64,000 nt of DNA from Frischella perrara. Its GTDB lineage: Bacteria; Pseudomonadota; Gammaproteobacteria; Enterobacterales; Orbaceae. The notes below the pieces were generated by a model. That model searched no databases, was not told where the DNA came from, and worked only from the letters and a program-made list of their open reading frames with translations. This document shows positions 47,868 through 57,934 of the stretch, piece after piece. Positions within the stretch are counted from its first letter, which is position 1, and every line of letters starts with the position of its first letter. A program made the position numbers and the translations under genes. The stretch is from contig NZ_CP009056.1 in NCBI RefSeq assembly GCF_000807275.1, positions 1,613,192 through 1,677,191 on the forward strand, written 5' to 3'.

Positions 47868-48075
47868 TGGTTCCTCCCTATGAAAAGGAAATTTATTTAA
47901 AGTCTTATAACTATTTTAGTATATACCTAAAATCATTTGTTTAATATTGAGCTAGCGCACATTACTAAAAACTAAAACAGGGTTTTTATTGCCCTATTTT
48001 ATAATTGCTACAGTACAATTTAGATTAATAACCGTATAATATTCAAATAATGAATGATCTTTAAGGAAATATATA

Positions 48076-48663
48076 ATGTTATTAAAAATTGGTCTAGTCT
48101 CTATATCTGATCGTGCTTTTTCCGGTATCTATGAAGATAAAGGTATTCCATCATTAATAGACTGGCTACAGCATGCTATAAAGAGTAATTTTACAATTGA
48201 AACCAGATTAATACCTGATGAACAAGCAATCGTTGAAAAGACATTGATAGAATTAGTCGATGACCATAAGTGTCATCTTATTCTTACGACTGGTGGAACG
48301 GGTCCGGCTAAACGCGATATTACTCCAGAAGCAACGCTTGCGATTGCTGATAAAGAATTACCTGGATTTGGTGAACAAATGCGACGAATCAGTTTACATT
48401 ATGTTCCTACAGCAATTTTATCGCGTCAAATCGCCGTAATTCGACGACAATGTTTAATCATCAATTTACCAGGTCAACCAAAATCAATTAAAGAAATTTT
48501 AGAAGGTGTTAAAGATGAGCAGAATAATCAAATTGTAACAGGAATATTTGCCAGTGTTCCCTATTGTATTGAACTACTAGATGGTCCATATATTGAGACC
48601 CATGATAATGTTGTAAAGTCATTTCGACCTAAGAATGCAAAGATTCATTCTCAGAATAAATAG
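48076..48663 (+). CDS. mogA: Molybdopterin adenylyltransferase
   Basis: 195 residues, same length as E. coli MogA. It adenylylates molybdopterin before molybdenum insertion in molybdenum cofactor synthesis. Motifs: IGLVSISDRAFSG at the start, LTTGGTGPAKRDITPEAT near 74-91 (the MPT-binding loop), LPGFGEQMR near 95, AILSRQ near 114 and INLPGQPKSI near 131. Full-length agreement with the enterobacterial protein. AAGGA precedes the ATG. No other moa or moe genes lie in the window. Confidence 0.93.
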   Translation: MLLKIGLVSISDRAFSGIYEDKGIPSLIDWLQHAIKSNFTIETRLIPDEQAIVEKTLIELVDDHKCHLILTTGGTGPAKRDITPEATLAIADKELPGFGEQMRRISLHYVPTAILSRQIAVIRRQCLIINLPGQPKSIKEILEGVKDEQNNQIVTGIFASVPYCIELLDGPYIETHDNVVKSFRPKNAKIHSQNK

Positions 48664-48752
48664 CTTTAATATGTAATAAATTATTTAAACTACACTAAAA
48701 CTTGATTACATTTTTAGCAATCTTCATTAACTTTTGATTTTATGATTTTAAT

Positions 48753-48796
48753 TTATGCAAAAATATTGCATAATTATTGAATAATTATGAAATTTT
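48753..48796. promoter_or_regulatory. Palindromic ARG-box-like operator upstream of argR
   Basis: TTATGCAA (48753-48760) and TTGCATAA (48766-48773) form an 8-bp inverted repeat with a 5-base spacer, followed directly by TTGAATAATTATGAAA. Adjacent imperfect 18-base ARG boxes are the normal autoregulatory operator of argR; position fits, but the match to the consensus is partial. Confidence 0.5.
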
Positions 48797-48813
48797 ATAG
48801 GGTTAAACTACCA

Positions 48814-49284
48814 ATGTCAGTACGTAGTAAACAAGATGAACTTATAAAAGCATTTAAAGAGATGTTGAAACAAGAGAAATTCAGCTCACAACTGGAAATT
48901 GTTCAGGCATTGCAACATCAAGGTTTTGATAGTATTAACCAGTCAAAAGTTTCCCGTATGCTAACCAAGTTTGGTGCTGTTCGAACTCGCAACGCTAAAA
49001 TGGAGATGGTTTATTGTCTACCGGCTGAAATTAGTGTACCCACTGCATCTAGCCCATTGAAAAATTTAGTTTTAGATATCGATTATAACCATGCTATGGT
49101 CGTCATTCGTACCAGTCCTGGTGCGGCTCAGCTTATTGCCCGATTACTCGATTCAATTGGCAAATCTGAAGGGATTTTAGGTTCAATAGCAGGTGATGAT
49201 ACAATTTTCAGTACTCCAACTAATGGTTATACAGTTAAAAAATTATATAAAATTATTTTAGAACTATTTGAGCAAGAACTTTAG
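48814..49284 (+). CDS. argR: Arginine repressor
   Basis: 156 residues from ATG 48814, exactly the E. coli ArgR length; an in-frame ATG at 48787 adds nine residues without homology and has no ribosome site. The N-terminal winged helix-turn-helix includes [30 protein letters not shown] near 45-75. The C-terminal hexamerisation and arginine-binding domain includes [14 protein letters not shown] near 105-118 and GTIAGDDT-like [10 protein letters not shown] near 127, whose aspartates contact arginine. It represses arginine biosynthesis and itself. A terminator overlaps its stop. Confidence 0.95.
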   Translation: MSVRSKQDELIKAFKEMLKQEKFSSQLEIVQALQHQGFDSINQSKVSRMLTKFGAVRTRNAKMEMVYCLPAEISVPTASSPLKNLVLDIDYNHAMVVIRTSPGAAQLIARLLDSIGKSEGILGSIAGDDTIFSTPTNGYTVKKLYKIILELFEQEL

Positions 49285-49297
49285 TTTTTGCTCTTTT
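49270..49297 (+). terminator. Intrinsic terminator overlapping the argR stop
   Basis: GAGCAAGAAC (49270-49279), TTTA loop, GTTTTTGCTC (49284-49293) then TTTT. The stem has one G-T wobble and begins inside the last argR codons. Confidence 0.8.
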
Positions 49298-49301
49298 GAT
49301 T

Positions 49302-50096
49302 TTATGAACCGTATTCTTCATATTCACGGCATAATATAATAGTATCTTCAATTAATCTTCTTGCAACAGTCCCATATCCTGGTATTTTAGGTAGCTGACT
49401 ATAATGATACCAATTAGCTTCAACTAGTTCATTAGGATCAATTTTGATTTCACCATAATCATAATCGGCCATGAAGGCTAGCATCATAGAGTTTGGGAAA
49501 GGCCAAGGTTGAGATGTTACATAACGAATATTTTTAATGCTAATTTGCGATTCTTCATATACTTCTCGCATAACAGCTTGTTCAATTGTCTCTCCAACTT
49601 CAACAAAACCAGCCAGAACTGTATATAGATTATCTTGGTTATGACGAGTATGCTTAGCAAGAAGTATCTTATTTTTATCTCGAATGGCAACAATGATTGA
49701 AGGTGATATTTGTGGATAATAACGTTGATGACAGTTATCACATAAACAGCACCATTCCGTTGTACTTAAATACATTTCATTCCCACAATAACCACAAAAT
49801 TTATGTGAACGATAAAATTCTGCAAGTTGTACGGCTCTACCTGCTAATAAAAATAATGATTGATCAATTGTATCTAATAACGTTCTAACTGAAGCCATAT
49901 TATGTAACATTTCATGACAAACTAACCAAACTGGTTGCTCTTGCCATACACCAATAGATTGAGCTTTCTTTTGTGTTAATCCAAATTGTTGTGCCGTTCC
50001 AAATGGTACTTCTCCATTTGGTAACCATAATCGACCATTTTGGCTGACAAACCAATAACCCTTTTCATGACCGAGTAATTCAAACTGTGGTTGCAT
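49302..50096 (-). CDS. nudC: NAD-capped RNA hydrolase / NADH pyrophosphatase
   Basis: 264 residues. NudC removes the NAD cap from RNA 5' ends and hydrolyses NADH. Motifs: four zinc cysteines (CGYCG near 100 and CCLCDNC near 115-121), the Nudix box [21 protein letters not shown] near 160-180 and the family signature SQPWPFPNS near 190. Single gene convergent with argR; the yidC gene lies upstream on the same strand behind a terminator. Confidence 0.92.
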   Translation of the reverse strand: MQPQFELLGHEKGYWFVSQNGRLWLPNGEVPFGTAQQFGLTQKKAQSIGVWQEQPVWLVCHEMLHNMASVRTLLDTIDQSLFLLAGRAVQLAEFYRSHKFCGYCGNEMYLSTTEWCCLCDNCHQRYYPQISPSIIVAIRDKNKILLAKHTRHNQDNLYTVLAGFVEVGETIEQAVMREVYEESQISIKNIRYVTSQPWPFPNSMMLAFMADYDYGEIKIDPNELVEANWYHYSQLPKIPGYGTVARRLIEDTIILCREYEEYGS

Positions 50097-50170
50097 TTTC
50101 GTTACGTTTCCTTGTCTTATAATTTATTGAACTGGTTAGTCGATAAACATAATTAATTATTTTTTATAAA

Positions 50171-50198
50171 ATAAAAAAGGCAGAGTATTCTCTGCCTT
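50171..50198 (-). terminator. Intrinsic terminator of the rpmH-yidC cluster
   Basis: AAGGCAGAG / CTCTGCCTT (50177-50185, 50190-50198) with a 4-base loop and, reading the minus strand, a following T-run (plus A-run 50171-50178). It lies just after the yidC stop. Confidence 0.9.
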
Positions 50199-50208
50199 AA
50201 ATTATAAA

Positions 50209-51828
50209 TTATTTTGCTTTTTTCTCGTGGAGCCCGTTCTTTTCAAGTTCCCAGTAAATAACACGTTGTTGCACAATTGTGAATAGATTACTCACAATGT
50301 AGTATAAAACGAGTCCTGATGGGAACCATAGGAAGAATGCAGTGAAAATGACTGGCATGAATGTCATTAATTTCTTTTGCATCGGATCATTCACAGTAGT
50401 TGGTGACATTTTTTGAATTAAAAACATTGTCAATCCCATTATTAATGGTAATACATAGTAAGGATCTTGTGCTGACAGGTCATTAATCCATAGCATAAAT
50501 GGCGCATGACGTAATTCAATAGAGTTTCCTAACATATAAAATAATGAAAGGAAAATCGGCATTTGAATTAGTAACGGCAAACAACCACCTAATGGATTCA
50601 CTTTTTCTTGACTGTAAAGTTCCATTGTGGCTTGTCCCATTTTCTTACTGTCATCGCCATAACGTTCTTTCAAGGCTTGCAAACGCGGTTGCAACAATTT
50701 CATTTTAGCCAATGAACGATATTGTGTTCGAGTTAAAGGGAATAAAATACCACGAACAATAAAGGTTATTATAATAATTGCCACACCCCAGTTTGAAACA
50801 AAACTTTGGATGAATTTCAATAAATAGAATAAAGGTTGAGATAAGAACCATAGCCAACCATAATCAACGATTAAATCTAAATGTTGCGCGGTATCTTTAA
50901 GTTCACTTTGGATTTCAGGTCCCAACCATAACTGAGCATTAATGGTTTGACGGCTACCACTTGCTATTGTTGTGTTTTCACCTCTAAAACCAATGGTTGC
51001 TTGTGTATCATTATTAGTTGATCGACTATAAATATGATTTTCTTGATTCTGAGATGGAATCCAAGCCGAAGCAAAATAGTGCTGCAACATTGCAATCCAC
51101 CCTGTTTGGGTATTTATTTTTAAATTGTCACTTTTAATGTCATCAAAACTATATTTACTGTAATTTGTTTCAGAACTTGAATAAGCTGCTCCACGAAAAG
51201 CACTTAAACCTAATCCACTACCACCCTCTGAAACTATATCATTCGGTAAGGCTATCGTTTGCTTCAATTGACCATACATTGTCACTTCAATAGGCGATGC
51301 ACTTTTGTTCTCAATATCGTAACTAACATCAATTGCATACTTACCGCGTTTTAACGTATACGTTTTAGTATATTTCACACCATCTTTAGTATAAGTAAGC
51401 GGTACACGTAATTCTTCTTGACCATCTGCTAACACAAATTCATTTTGCGTAACTTTATAAACAGGGCGAGCACCTTTTTGTGCATTGTCTGGACCATCTT
51501 TTCCGGCTAAACCACTTTCTGCTACATAAACAAAATCTGGTTTTGTTATTAATAACTGATATGGTGTTTTGGAATTCAAGGTTTGGTCATATTTTAACAA
51601 ATCTGCCGATTGAACATCACCGCCATAAGTGTTAATCGTTAGCGATAATACATCAGATTTTACAGTGATTATTTTAGCGGAAGAACTTGTTGAATCATTA
51701 GATACCATCTGTTCAGTTTGTTGGTTTTCTATAATTGGCTTCGGCGCATGATCATGCTGCCAAGCTTGCCAAATGAAAAAAGAAACAATAAGTAAAGCAA
51801 TAACTAAAATATTACGTTGTGCTGCCAT
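50209..51828 (-). CDS. yidC: Membrane protein insertase
   Basis: 539 residues. Inserts and folds inner-membrane proteins alone or with SecYEG. An N-terminal membrane anchor ([20 protein letters not shown]) precedes a large periplasmic domain (about 30-335). The conserved insertase region then has its helices with [25 protein letters not shown] near 350 (carrying the groove Arg), [18 protein letters not shown] near 420, and [17 protein letters not shown] near 505. The start overlaps the yidD stop by 17 bases, as is usual. mnmE, the common next gene, is missing; nudC follows instead. Confidence 0.96.
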   Translation of the reverse strand: MAAQRNILVIALLIVSFFIWQAWQHDHAPKPIIENQQTEQMVSNDSTSSSAKIITVKSDVLSLTINTYGGDVQSADLLKYDQTLNSKTPYQLLITKPDFVYVAESGLAGKDGPDNAQKGARPVYKVTQNEFVLADGQEELRVPLTYTKDGVKYTKTYTLKRGKYAIDVSYDIENKSASPIEVTMYGQLKQTIALPNDIVSEGGSGLGLSAFRGAAYSSSETNYSKYSFDDIKSDNLKINTQTGWIAMLQHYFASAWIPSQNQENHIYSRSTNNDTQATIGFRGENTTIASGSRQTINAQLWLGPEIQSELKDTAQHLDLIVDYGWLWFLSQPLFYLLKFIQSFVSNWGVAIIIITFIVRGILFPLTRTQYRSLAKMKLLQPRLQALKERYGDDSKKMGQATMELYSQEKVNPLGGCLPLLIQMPIFLSLFYMLGNSIELRHAPFMLWINDLSAQDPYYVLPLIMGLTMFLIQKMSPTTVNDPMQKKLMTFMPVIFTAFFLWFPSGLVLYYIVSNLFTIVQQRVIYWELEKNGLHEKKAK

Positions 51829-52135
51829 TAGTTTTTTTCTCTATTTTGTCTGGTTTAGGCGGTACTGGATCTTCACCACCTTCATTTAAAGGGTGACATT
51901 TTAATATACGTTTAACCGTTAGCCAACACCCTTTTATCAATCCAAAACGTTTGAAAGCTATTATTGCATATTCAGAGCACGTAGGTCGAAAACGACAATG
52001 TGGTCCTAGCAAAGGACTGATAATCTGTTGATAAAAACGAATTAATATTATAAAACAATTTACAAAGAATAAATTTATCCAAGATAAAAATAATTTCAGT
52101 TTTTGTTTTTTTGACCGGAAAGAAGTCGTTGCCAT
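51812..52135 (-). CDS. yidD: Membrane protein insertion efficiency factor
   Basis: 107 residues, somewhat longer than E. coli YidD (85) because of N- and C-terminal extensions. Core motifs: [23 protein letters not shown] near 40-60 and [24 protein letters not shown] near 68-92. It overlaps rnpA by 40 bases and yidC by 17, a compact co-translated arrangement. The start at 52135 is the only Met available; no better downstream start was found. Confidence 0.92.
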   Translation of the reverse strand: MATTSFRSKKQKLKLFLSWINLFFVNCFIILIRFYQQIISPLLGPHCRFRPTCSEYAIIAFKRFGLIKGCWLTVKRILKCHPLNEGGEDPVPPKPDKIEKKTNGSTT

Positions 52136-52461
52136 AATTTATCTAATATAGTTCGAATTTCTTTATTATCTAACGCTACAGCAGCCGTTCTTGCCATGAC
52201 AATAATATCAACAGCAGGAATCTGATTTTGTCTTAAGCGAAAATCTTCTCTAATTACTCTTTTTAAACGATTTCGTTCATGTGCCCGCTTGACTTGTTTT
52301 TTGGCAATAGCAAAACCTAGTCGAGGATGGTCAACATGATTATTCCGAAAAACAAAAGTAATATAAGGAGAGCCGACTCTTACAGATTGACTAAAAACGT
52401 GGTTAAAATGGCTGGGAGTTAACAAACGTAACTCCCGATCAAAGGAGAGCTGATTAATCAC
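52096..52461 (-). CDS. rnpA: Ribonuclease P protein component
   Basis: 121 residues. The basic protein subunit that supports the RNase P RNA in tRNA 5' processing. The RNP motif [22 protein letters not shown] near 54-75 is intact; LGFAIAKK precedes it and IVMART lies near 87. It follows rpmH by 11 bases on the same strand and overlaps yidD at its 3' end. The rnpB RNA gene is not in the window. Confidence 0.95.
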   Translation of the reverse strand: MINQLSFDRELRLLTPSHFNHVFSQSVRVGSPYITFVFRNNHVDHPRLGFAIAKKQVKRAHERNRLKRVIREDFRLRQNQIPAVDIIVMARTAAVALDNKEIRTILDKLWQRLLSGQKNKN

Positions 52462-52472
52462 TCAACTTAATA

Positions 52473-52619
<147 letters not shown>

Positions 52620-52765
52620 TTATACCTAAATCTAATTTTATTAAATTGGCAAACGAAAATCTGCCTTTATTACCTAAAAGAAGCCCGAATTATAGAGATA
52701 AAATAACTATTAGTCAATGCACTTTCTTGCTTTTGGTAACGATATCTATAAAAAAATAGCCATCT

Positions 52766-53692
52766 TTATTTTGATAAATATTCATCTCTCTTATTCGCTA
52801 ATACGTGAGCAATCATTCCTCTATTTTCATTTAATAAGTCCATTGCTTGCTCCGCACTAATTTGCATCAAAAGCATAATAATAGCTGTTTTACATTGCCT
52901 GTTACACTGTTCTAAGGCATTAATCACTTGTTGACGAGAGCAAGACGTTGCCTCGATAACAATCTGAATTTGTCGTTCGATTAATTTAGCATTGCTAGCT
53001 TCAACATCAACCATTAAATTACTAAATACTTTACCTATTTTTATCATACTGGCTGTCGTTAGCATGTTAAGAACGAGTTTTTGTGCAGTTCCGGCTTTCA
53101 TACGTGACGAACCGGTAATTACTTCAGCTCCAACGATAGGAGTAATTGCAATATCAGCTAAACCGATCATTGGAGCATTCGGGTTACAGCAAAGACTAAT
53201 CACGGTTGCCCCCTGCGATTTGGCATATTCCATCGCTCCTATTACATACGGAGTTCTCCCACTAGCCGCAATACCCACTAAAATATCTTTATAATCAAAT
53301 TGAATTGATTGCAGATCAGCCTGACCTTGTTCAGGTTTATCTTCGGCATTTTCTACAGCTTTAAAAATAGCCGGTGTACCGCCGGCAATAATTCCCATTA
53401 TTTGTTCTGCCGGCGTGCCATAAGTTGGCGGACATTCACTAGCATCCAAAATGCCTAATCTTCCCGAAGTACCTGCCCCAATATAAATAAGTCTACCTTG
53501 TTGTTGAAATGCTTCTACAATCTTATCAACCGCCTGAGCAATTTGTGGCAACTGTTTTTCAACTGCAAATGCGACTTTTTTGTCTTCTTCATTGATAACT
53601 TTTAACATATCAATTGTAGTCAATTGATCAATAGTCAAACTAGCCTGATTACGACTTTCGGTAATCATAGTCGTTAAATCAATATGTTGCAT
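52766..53692 (-). CDS. murQ: N-acetylmuramic acid 6-phosphate etherase
   Basis: 308 residues, single SIS domain. MurQ cleaves the lactyl ether of MurNAc-6-phosphate to give GlcNAc-6-phosphate in peptidoglycan recycling. Motifs: TESRN near 11-15, [23 protein letters not shown] near 70-92, [11 protein letters not shown] near 141, [19 protein letters not shown] near 193-211. No murP or anmK is adjacent. It lies upstream of rpmH without an obvious terminator between them. Confidence 0.94.
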   Translation of the reverse strand: MQHIDLTTMITESRNQASLTIDQLTTIDMLKVINEEDKKVAFAVEKQLPQIAQAVDKIVEAFQQQGRLIYIGAGTSGRLGILDASECPPTYGTPAEQIMGIIAGGTPAIFKAVENAEDKPEQGQADLQSIQFDYKDILVGIAASGRTPYVIGAMEYAKSQGATVISLCCNPNAPMIGLADIAITPIVGAEVITGSSRMKAGTAQKLVLNMLTTASMIKIGKVFSNLMVDVEASNAKLIERQIQIVIEATSCSRQQVINALEQCNRQCKTAIIMLLMQISAEQAMDLLNENRGMIAHVLANKRDEYLSK

Positions 53693-53774
53693 AATAGAAC
53701 CTTTGTTTGAACGTTTTTATTTACTAAATTTTTATTTACTAAATATGTACCAATTACTAAATTTGTTTTAAGTA

Positions 53775-54953
53775 TTATATACGTTTTTGTCCTAACCACA
53801 GTAAGGTAACCAGTAAAGCCAAGGTACAACCAAAGCCGATACCAATAATTATTAAGGAAATTCCCAAGGCGACCGACAGCGAATAAAGTCCTAACATTAA
53901 CATCATGGAACCATATTCACTAAAATTTTGTACAGCAATAGCACTGCCTGCTCCTACTGATTGTTTACCTAAGTTTTGTAATAGTGCATTAAGTGGAACC
54001 AAGAAGAATCCGCCCAACGAACCAATTGCAATAAGTAGTATGTAACATACCATCATATTTGATTGTAAACTAAAACAGATCACCACAATCCCCATTAGAA
54101 TTCCGGCGGGAATACAACGAACCGTATTTTTTAAATTGATAAACTTCCCAGCTAAGCCTGCACCGATGACAATACCTATAGCAACTACTGCATTAAGTAT
54201 GGTTGGGGTCGTATTATCTGTAATACCAAACACTAATGGTATCCAGTCAATTAATAAAAAACGTAACGTTATTGTTGATCCCCAAAATAAGCTAGTACCA
54301 ATTAATGACATTCTTGCTTGTGGATGATTATAGAGTTTACACAATGTACGAATAAAATCTGTAATCATGAATTTAAAATTCCACTTAACATCGGTTCTGG
54401 CAGGCGCTAATTTAGGTATAAAAAAATTGGCGATCATAGCTACACAAAATACAACAGCACAAGTTACTAACGACATGATAACATTTAAATCAGCAATATA
54501 ACCACCGGCGACACTTCCCAATAAAATCGCTGCGATAGTCGATGTTTCAATTAATCCATTGGCTTTGATTAAATTATCACCACTCGTTAACTCACCTAAA
54601 ATGCCATACTTAGCTGGGGAATAACATGCAGCTCCTATTCCAACAATTACATAGCCAACAAAAGGGTTTAGACTTAAGCAAATGATTGCAGCCCCTATAA
54701 ACTTGAGGCTATTGGCCACTAACATTACCCTTCCTTTTGAAAAACGATCAGCAATTTGACCAGTAAAGGGGGCACTCATAATAAAGGCACCGACAAATGC
54801 CATTTGTAAAACAGGTTTACTCCAATCAGGATATTGTAAATTTTTCATTAATGCTAATATAGCGAATAATAAGGCATTATCACTAAATGCTGAAAAAAAA
54901 TGTGCTAATAGTGTGGCTACCATTCCACGTGTAAATAGTGTTGAATTTGTCAT
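53775..54953 (-). CDS. lplT: Lysophospholipid transporter
   Basis: 392 residues, 12 predicted membrane helices, major facilitator superfamily. LplT moves lysophospholipids across the inner membrane to Aas. Start [27 protein letters not shown] and the loop [19 protein letters not shown] near 62 are family features. It is downstream of aas on the same strand (76-base gap), as in E. coli where aas and lplT are adjacent. Confidence 0.92.
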   Translation of the reverse strand: MTNSTLFTRGMVATLLAHFFSAFSDNALLFAILALMKNLQYPDWSKPVLQMAFVGAFIMSAPFTGQIADRFSKGRVMLVANSLKFIGAAIICLSLNPFVGYVIVGIGAACYSPAKYGILGELTSGDNLIKANGLIETSTIAAILLGSVAGGYIADLNVIMSLVTCAVVFCVAMIANFFIPKLAPARTDVKWNFKFMITDFIRTLCKLYNHPQARMSLIGTSLFWGSTITLRFLLIDWIPLVFGITDNTTPTILNAVVAIGIVIGAGLAGKFINLKNTVRCIPAGILMGIVVICFSLQSNMMVCYILLIAIGSLGGFFLVPLNALLQNLGKQSVGAGSAIAVQNFSEYGSMMLMLGLYSLSVALGISLIIIGIGFGCTLALLVTLLWLGQKRI

Positions 54954-55029
54954 AACAACTCCTAATTAGTAACCATGCTGAAAATAAGCATGATTACTAA
55001 TATTCTAGAAAAGGTTTAATTAATATTAT

Positions 55030-57174
55030 TTAATTCTCTTGTGCCATTTTGTGGAGTGTCACAAAATCAATTTTACCTGTACCTAGTAGCGGTAATTGTT
55101 GAAGAATACGAATATCACGAGGTACCGCTATAGCCGGAATACCTAATGATTGTGCAGTTTGCGAAAGTTGTTCGCGTGTGAGATGTTCAGATGTTGTGAA
55201 TAAAACTATTGCTTCCCCTTTAGTCGCATCTTGTTTGATTGTTGCACCATGCATTGCCTCGCTATCAATTGCTTTAGCAATTGTCTCGACACTTTCGAGG
55301 GATACCATTTCTCCGGCTATTTTTGCAAAACGTTTTAAACGGCCTTTGATAGTCATGAAACCATCATTATCAATGTCAACTATATCACCTGTATCATACC
55401 AACCTCGGCTAACAATCCCTTCGTCATCAATTGAAGTTGGAACAACTAAGTGACCCGGATTATCTACCAATAAATATCCTTTCATAACATTTGGACCTTT
55501 TAACTGTAGACGACCACCTTGGGTAATACCCGGAATTTTAATTAATCGTGTAGTAATCCCTGGTAAAGCACGTCCAACTGTTCCTTCTCTATAAGCCATT
55601 GGCACATTTAAAGAAACAACAGGCGCACATTCAGTTACCCCATAGCCTTCAAGAATACGAATACCGAATTTTGTTTTCCATATATCTCGTATACTATCAG
55701 CTAATTTTTCTGCACCCGCAACCACATAACGTAAGCGCATAAAATCATAAGGGTGAGCATATCGAGCATAGTTGGCTAAAAATGTCGGCGTACCAAATAA
55801 AACCGTACAGTTTTGATCATAGATGATTTCGGGTACCATTTTATAATGCAATGGATTAGGGTATAAGAATGTTTTACTTCCTGAATAAAGGGGTAATAAT
55901 AAGCCAGCTGTTAACCCAAACGCATGAAAAAGTGGTAAAGCAGACATAAATCGATCACTTGGCATTGGATCAATTACACTACGAATCTGTTCAACATTAG
56001 CCAATAAAGTAGCATGTGAATGCACAACGCCTTTCGGATTACCTTCAGAACCAGAAGTAAATAGCACCAATGCTTCTTTATCATAATCATGATTACGGCG
56101 AATAAAACGAGGTATATATTGATGAAATAAGACCCATAACTTATTGGTAATTGTTAGTGAATCTTTCAAGTCTTCAAGAAAATACCACTGCACTCCTTCT
56201 ATCTGTTCTAAGAGATAATCAAGTTTACCTTTTGTTAAGAACTTCTTAGAAGAAATGATTATTTTAATTTCGGCTGCTTTAACAGCACAATTTAACCCTT
56301 TTTCGCCTGCCGTATAATTCAACATTGCAGGAATGCGATCTTTTAATGACAAAGCCATTATGGTTGAAACACTGATTGCTGCATTGGGCAAAAGTACCCC
56401 AACTCGTTCATGTTTTGTCGTATGCTTTTCAATAAAGCAACTAACACCGAGTATTTGCTGCAACAATTTACGATATGACAAGTGTTTAGTTATTGGATCT
56501 TGAATAACATAAGACTTAGCCCCATAACGCGCTTGCGCCTCCAACAATGCATCGAATAATGTCCGTTTTGGACGGCTTTCCATTCGAGATTCCATCATAA
56601 TCTGATGTAATTTCTCACCAGCAATATATCGACGTTCTCTAGCCTTAGGTGCATCCGGCATTGCGATATGTTTAGGTTCTAGGATATTGATAGTAATTTG
56701 AGGAAACAATCGGCGTTTAAATATACCTTTCAGTCGACTCATGATGGTAAACTCAGCACCCTCAATCCAGACTGGCACAATAGTAGCATTTGCTTTAGCT
56801 GCAACAAATGCAGAACCATCGTAAATCTTCATGAGTGAACCTGTGATTGTTATTCTTCCTTCAGGAAAAATAACCAGTGGTCGACCTTTAGCTACCTCTC
56901 GCACTAGTCGTTTTATTGCGATTGGTCTAGTAGGATCCATTGGCACAAAATCAACATAATGTTTCGCTAAGTTAACAAGCCAATGATTGAAATAACCCGA
57001 ATAAATGGCAAAGACAGGTCTTATTGGTAGAAATGCACCTAATAATACACCATCTAAAAAAGAAACATGATTTGAAGTAATGATAAGTCTATCGTAATTG
57101 AAATGATTAAGATTTCCTTTAATTTTAACTTGAAAAAGAAATTTTAAAATAACTTTGATTATCTTAAGTACCAT
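55030..57174 (-). CDS. aas: Bifunctional acyl-ACP synthetase / 2-acylglycerophosphoethanolamine acyltransferase
   Basis: 714 residues. The N-terminal PlsC-type acyltransferase has NHVSFLD near 35 and [10 protein letters not shown] near 98; the C-terminal AMP-forming ligase has [17 protein letters not shown] near 372-388, [11 protein letters not shown] near 495 and the adenylation motif [10 protein letters not shown] near 595. The two domains together reacylate lysophosphatidylethanolamine at the inner membrane. Followed by lplT, its substrate importer. Full-length relative to E. coli Aas (719). Confidence 0.94.
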   Translation of the reverse strand: MVLKIIKVILKFLFQVKIKGNLNHFNYDRLIITSNHVSFLDGVLLGAFLPIRPVFAIYSGYFNHWLVNLAKHYVDFVPMDPTRPIAIKRLVREVAKGRPLVIFPEGRITITGSLMKIYDGSAFVAAKANATIVPVWIEGAEFTIMSRLKGIFKRRLFPQITINILEPKHIAMPDAPKARERRYIAGEKLHQIMMESRMESRPKRTLFDALLEAQARYGAKSYVIQDPITKHLSYRKLLQQILGVSCFIEKHTTKHERVGVLLPNAAISVSTIMALSLKDRIPAMLNYTAGEKGLNCAVKAAEIKIIISSKKFLTKGKLDYLLEQIEGVQWYFLEDLKDSLTITNKLWVLFHQYIPRFIRRNHDYDKEALVLFTSGSEGNPKGVVHSHATLLANVEQIRSVIDPMPSDRFMSALPLFHAFGLTAGLLLPLYSGSKTFLYPNPLHYKMVPEIIYDQNCTVLFGTPTFLANYARYAHPYDFMRLRYVVAGAEKLADSIRDIWKTKFGIRILEGYGVTECAPVVSLNVPMAYREGTVGRALPGITTRLIKIPGITQGGRLQLKGPNVMKGYLLVDNPGHLVVPTSIDDEGIVSRGWYDTGDIVDIDNDGFMTIKGRLKRFAKIAGEMVSLESVETIAKAIDSEAMHGATIKQDATKGEAIVLFTTSEHLTREQLSQTAQSLGIPAIAVPRDIRILQQLPLLGTGKIDFVTLHKMAQEN

Positions 57175-57655
57175 GAGAAATTCTCAATATCATGCAACAT
57201 TGCATATAAACGATAATAAGCATAAAAAAATCCCAATCAAGCCTTTTAAGCTCCTGTTTGTACAAAAAAAATACATATTTTTATTTGGCTTTATGTTGTT
57301 TTTTTATCAACTAGCTGATTAATATTGACATTACATTTGATTGCGTGAAATTTAAACAAAAACATCGTATGATTAAATAACAGACGTTAATAGTATATTT
57401 TATATACTCATTAATTCAAAATTAGTCTAAAATGATGTAAATATCGCTTATTTTTTTGCACAGTTAAGTTAAATCTACTGTTCATTTATTTTAAATAATA
57501 AAATAACTAATTGAATTAATTTAATATATTTTTGTTTAAAAATTATTTTATATTTATTTTGCAATATGTTACGAAATGATTGATACATTACGGACACATC
57601 ATCTAACGATTAAGAATAGCCAAGGGATTTTTAATAAGACTATTTCAATAAATAT
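57175..57655. other. Intergenic between feoC and aas
   Basis: 481 AT-rich bases that must hold the aas promoter (minus strand) and the end of the feo transcript. ATGCAACATTGCAT at 57192-57205 is a short palindrome 18 bases before aas. No gene or strong terminator seen. Confidence 0.45.
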
Positions 57656-57901
57656 TTAATCGTTAAGCTGATAAAACTGTAATGCACTAGGGTCGCATTC
57701 ATGGCAATCTGCGCAAACTTTATTAGTTACACATGCAGAAACCGGCAAATTTATAGCGGTTAATTTGCCTTTTCTAACCCAAAATTCCAACATTGGTTTA
57801 ATTGCACTTTCTTTGAGATGAAAATGTCGAGTCAGATTAAGTAAACTAACCCGACCATTTAATTCAATATAGTGATAAATATTAGTTAATAACATGTTCA
57901 A
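57656..57901 (-). CDS. feoC: Ferrous iron transport regulator FeoC
   Basis: 81 residues. A small winged-helix protein (about 8-50, with NGRVSLLNLTRHFHLKESAIKPMLEFWVRKG) and a C-terminal cysteine set (CVTNKVCADCHEC near 57-69) that can bind an iron-sulfur cluster. It modulates FeoB levels or activity. Third gene of feoABC, 33 bases after feoB. Confidence 0.88.
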   Translation of the reverse strand: MNMLLTNIYHYIELNGRVSLLNLTRHFHLKESAIKPMLEFWVRKGKLTAINLPVSACVTNKVCADCHECDPSALQFYQLND

Positions 57902-57934
57902 TTTTTCTTACCTTAAGCAAAAATACCATATATA

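Noticed and set aside
48787-48813. Upstream ATG for argR
   Set aside because: Adds nine residues absent from ArgR homologues and lies next to the operator-like palindrome without a ribosome site.
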